Assembly: GCF_002078505.1 (NCBI RefSeq)
Contig: NZ_LUAV01000021.1
Location: forward strand, 86,329-150,328
Direction of reading: 5' to 3'
Source: Ensifer aridi
GTDB taxonomy: Bacteria; Pseudomonadota; Alphaproteobacteria; Rhizobiales; Rhizobiaceae
DNA length: 64,000 nucleotides
Part shown: piece after piece, positions 61,155-64,000 of the stretch
How positions within the stretch are numbered: the stretch's first letter is position 1
How the letters are laid out: each line of letters begins with the position of its first letter
Translations under genes and position numbers: made by a program
The notes under the pieces: generated by a model
Told to the model about the DNA's origin: nothing
Databases searched by the model: none
Seen by the model: only the letters and a program-made list of their open reading frames with translations

Positions 61155-64000
61155 ATGATCGATTTGTCGCGTCCGGAAAGCTCGAATAGCCATGAGGGCT
61201 GCGGCCAAGACCTGGGAGACCCCAGCACTACATCAACCCTATCAGTTATCTTTGTCGGTGGTGGCACGCTTAGTATTAGATGTGCACAGATCGCAAAGGA
61301 AATGGGCTGTTCCGTACCCGCCGTTCTACCTACAGATGATGTGTTCCGTACCTGGGCTACTCATTTAGGCATCCATTGCTTCGATAACGTCGACCAGACC
61401 TATGAATTTCTATGCGATGTGAATGTCGATTTGATATTTTCCGTCGTTAATCCCGTTATCTTGCCAGCTCATTTATTGGAGCAAGCACGTGTAGGTGCGT
61501 TCAATTATCACGACAGCCCACTGCCGCGTTACGCAGGGACCCACGCGACAAGCTGGGCAATTCTGGCGCAAGAGAGCCAATACGCCATTTCGTGGCATCA
61601 CATGGATCCTGGTGTTGACACGGGCAACGTAGTTGTGCAGTGCCCGGTGCCCATTGAATCAACCGATACGGCATTGACCCTCAACCTTAAATGCTATGAT
61701 GCCGCGATAGAAGGGTTTCGCGCTCTTTTAGCGAAAATAGCGCGGGCCGATCTCCAGGGCCGCCCGCAGCAGCTGGCAAACAGGACCTATTTTCCGAGGA
61801 AGCAACGGCCTATTGCCGCTGGTTGTCTGAGATGGAACCAGTCCGCGCAGGAATTATCAGCGATTGCTCGTGGTTTGGACTTCGGCCCTTATCATCCGAA
61901 TCCGTTGTGCTTGCCTAAGGTTGTCGTCGGAGAAGATGCTATCCCGGTTCGGCGCTTGGAGGTATCCACTCGGTCTTCTGATTATCAGGCAGGCTCCCTG
62001 CTCGAAATACATCCAGACCACTGGCGTGTCGCGACGGAAACAGAAGACGTCGATCTTTGGTTTGGTGCTCCCAATGGCCCGTTCGTCGATGCGATAGCAC
62101 TCGCAGAACGCTCTTGTCTGAATGTAGGTGACCGTCTCGCGATTTTGAGCGATGACCACGCATTGTCCATAACTACTATCTGTGAAGCGTTGGCTCCACG
62201 GGAGAGATTTTGGCTGCGGCGACTTGAGACATTCAAACCATCGCAGCTACCTTATGTTTCGTCTCTTCTGGGCGAACAACCGCCCAAATGGCACACGAGC
62301 TCCTGGCGCAATATAGATGCCTTGGCAGAACTCTCACCGACGGAACGCGTGGAATGCTTGTTGAGTGCTTGGTTGATTTATTTGGCCCGCACGGCAGGTG
62401 AAGCAGAGCTTCAGCTAGGTTGGCGTCCAGCACTCGATGAAACGCAGATTGATGGGCGTCTGGCGCAGAAGCTTATAGCGTCTATCGTGCCGATGGAAAT
62501 TACCATCGACGTCAATCACGGTTTTTCTGAGCTACGCGCGACGGTCGCGGCTGAATGTGTTCTGTTGCGTAGACACACTAGCTTTGCCCGCGATCTCATA
62601 GCACGTAGCCCGGCACTGTCGGGCGACAAAGGGCTGCAATTGCGTCAACCGTGGCCAATTGGCGTTATGATGACAACGATGAGCCACGGCCCTTCAGTTG
62701 ACGAACTTGGGTCCAATCCCGAGTCGGAAATGATCCTGCCAGGCAGCTTACTGACGCTTCAAATCAACGCGGTCGACGGGAGCTTTAGGTGGCACATTGA
62801 TGAAAATCGCTGGGCGCCCGAGAAAATCGGCAATGTTACGCAGCATCTAGAGAATTTTCTAAGCGTCGCTACACTCAATCCACAGCAACCGGTCGGCCGG
62901 ATCGAGCTGCTGTCAGCTGAGGAGCGGGGCTATCTTCTTGAAGATCTGAACCGGACGGAAGTGGACTATCCGTCGGAGCTTTGCGTCCATGAACTGTTCG
63001 AGGCGCAGGTGCGCCGGGCGCCCGACACCGTGGCGGTGGTCTTCGAAGCGCAGTCGATCTCCTATGGCGAACTGAATGCTCAGGCCAACCGGCTGGCCCA
63101 TCATCTGATCGACCTTGGGGTCAAGCCGGACCAGCCGGTGGCCATCTGCCTGGAGCGCAGCCCGGCGATGGTGGTGGGGCTGCTGGCGATCCTCAAGGCG
63201 GGCGGCGCCTATCTGCCGCTCGATCCGGCCTATCCGTCTCAGCGGCTACGGCAGGTGCTCGACGATGCCGCCCCGCGGCTCATGCTTTGCGATGCCGCCG
63301 GCCGCGAAGCGCTGGGCGCCGAGGCACTCGCCGATCGCAGCGTGATCGACTTCTCGGACGGCGAGCTTTCCTGGGCCGACCAGCCCGCTGACGATCCCGA
63401 CCCGCACGCCCTCGGCCTGACAGCGCGCCATCTCGCCTATGTCATCTACACATCAGGCTCTAGCGGAACGCCAAAAGGCGTCATGGTCGAGCATCAACAG
63501 TTGTCGAACTATTTGCAGTGGTCAAATCGAAGCTTTTACCAGAGAACTTCGAATGGCTCGCCTGTAACGCATTCGATGAGTTTTGATGGCATCGTTACGA
63601 CCCTATTCGGGCCGCTGCTGGCGGGAACGAAACTTCATCTTCTAGATCCGGCTGTCCAAATTAACTCTCTTGCTGAATCGGCGGATGGACAAACCTTCGA
63701 TTTGGTCAAGGTTACTCCCTCGCATCTGAGCATGCTTAACAAAACGATGCATGATGGGAAGGAAGAAGCTCCAACAAAAGCACTTATGGTTGGCGGCGAA
63801 GCCCTAGTTCCAGCCGACATGCGATTTTGGCAGCGGCGTTTTCCAAATGTGCGCCTGATTAACCATTTTGGTCCGACAGAGGCCACCGTTGGATGTGCCT
63901 CATTCGAAATAACGGGCGATCTCGAAGGCCTCACGTCAATCCCGATCGGGCGTCCGATATCGAACACGCGGCTCTATGTGCTTGACGACCATGGTCAGCC
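61155..64000 (+). CDS. Formyltransferase-containing NRPS, 3' end beyond the window
   Basis: The frame starts at ATG 61155 (MIDLSRPESSNSHEG) behind GAAGAGGA and stays open to the window edge (948 residues). Residues about 28-220 form a formyltransferase domain of the methionyl-tRNA formyltransferase fold (FNYHDSPLPRYAGTHATSWA and HHMDPGVDTGN), followed by an FMT C-terminal-like region. Then comes a condensation-like stretch without an HHxxxDG motif, and an adenylation domain from about residue 620 (AYVIYTSGSSGTPKGVMVEH, LINHFGPTEATVG). My pocket reading is D-G-T-K-M-G-H-V-G, nearest to the aspartate code I remember (DLTKVGHIGK). A formylated N-terminus would start the peptide, as in linear gramicidin synthetase LgrA. 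Confidence 0.88.
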   Translation, partial: MIDLSRPESSNSHEGCGQDLGDPSTTSTLSVIFVGGGTLSIRCAQIAKEMGCSVPAVLPTDDVFRTWATHLGIHCFDNVDQTYEFLCDVNVDLIFSVVNPVILPAHLLEQARVGAFNYHDSPLPRYAGTHATSWAILAQESQYAISWHHMDPGVDTGNVVVQCPVPIESTDTALTLNLKCYDAAIEGFRALLAKIARADLQGRPQQLANRTYFPRKQRPIAAGCLRWNQSAQELSAIARGLDFGPYHPNPLCLPKVVVGEDAIPVRRLEVSTRSSDYQAGSLLEIHPDHWRVATETEDVDLWFGAPNGPFVDAIALAERSCLNVGDRLAILSDDHALSITTICEALAPRERFWLRRLETFKPSQLPYVSSLLGEQPPKWHTSSWRNIDALAELSPTERVECLLSAWLIYLARTAGEAELQLGWRPALDETQIDGRLAQKLIASIVPMEITIDVNHGFSELRATVAAECVLLRRHTSFARDLIARSPALSGDKGLQLRQPWPIGVMMTTMSHGPSVDELGSNPESEMILPGSLLTLQINAVDGSFRWHIDENRWAPEKIGNVTQHLENFLSVATLNPQQPVGRIELLSAEERGYLLEDLNRTEVDYPSELCVHELFEAQVRRAPDTVAVVFEAQSISYGELNAQANRLAHHLIDLGVKPDQPVAICLERSPAMVVGLLAILKAGGAYLPLDPAYPSQRLRQVLDDAAPRLMLCDAAGREALGAEALADRSVIDFSDGELSWADQPADDPDPHALGLTARHLAYVIYTSGSSGTPKGVMVEHQQLSNYLQWSNRSFYQRTSNGSPVTHSMSFDGIVTTLFGPLLAGTKLHLLDPAVQINSLAESADGQTFDLVKVTPSHLSMLNKTMHDGKEEAPTKALMVGGEALVPADMRFWQRRFPNVRLINHFGPTEATVGCASFEITGDLEGLTSIPIGRPISNTRLYVLDDHGQ

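Noticed and set aside
1..64000. CRISPR arrays, rRNA and tRNA genes
   Set aside because: No regularly spaced repeats, no ribosomal RNA sequence and no convincing tRNA cloverleaf or tRNA-gene attachment site were seen.

Overview
The window looks like part of a rhizobial symbiotic replicon, most like a Sinorhizobium/Ensifer pSymA-type plasmid or symbiosis island. The reasons are a complete microaerobic fix cluster, a nodABCSUIJH operon behind a nod box, nodFE behind a second nod box, a NodD and a SyrB regulator, and a VirB/VirD4 type IV secretion system (T4SS) with its own VirA/VirG. The nod gene content predicts Nod factors that are N-methylated (NodS), carbamoylated (NodU), sulfated (NodH plus an APS kinase) and carry a NodFE-type unsaturated acyl chain.

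Layout. 0-12.8 kb (+): fixL-fixJ-fixT-fixK, then fixNOQP (cbb3 oxidase) behind a perfect FixK box, fixGHIS (oxidase assembly and copper supply), and a Crp/Fnr regulator behind its own palindrome. 13.2-21.7 kb (-): the nod operon nodA-B-C-S-U-I-J-H plus a stand-alone APS kinase. 22.1-25.5 kb (-): an unknown small gene, an IS66 remnant, two SyrB-like genes and nodD. 26.0-36.5 kb (-): virB1 to virB11 followed by virG. 37.5-44.6 kb: a DUF192 protein, virA, a VirF-like F-box effector (all -) and virD4 (+). No relaxase gene is seen, so this T4SS looks built to deliver proteins. 44.7-48.6 kb: IS66 and IS110-type debris, a prolyl oligopeptidase gene with a NifA/sigma-54 promoter, and a 57-bp virG scrap. 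48.6-50.3 kb (-): nodFE. 50.6-64 kb: a non-ribosomal peptide region.

The peptide region is the most unusual part. It holds an A-T-C NRPS translationally coupled to a MATE exporter, an Sfp/EntD-type phosphopantetheinyl transferase, a secreted S46 dipeptidyl peptidase on the other strand, an HU protein, and the first 948 residues of a second NRPS that starts with a formyltransferase domain. Upstream of the first NRPS, the prolyl oligopeptidase and the S46 peptidase I can read TGT-N10-ACA NifA sites with sigma-54 type -24/-12 elements; the -12 element before the NRPS is imperfect. A degenerate nod box precedes the second NRPS. This suggests a peptide product made, exported and trimmed during symbiosis. 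It is an inference from sequence motifs and gene neighbourhood only.

Integration. Low oxygen acts through FixL/FixJ and FixK on fixNOQP. Plant flavonoids act through NodD on nodABC... and nodFE. Host signals probably act through VirA/VirG on the T4SS. NifA, not encoded in this window, is predicted to switch on the peptide and peptidase genes.
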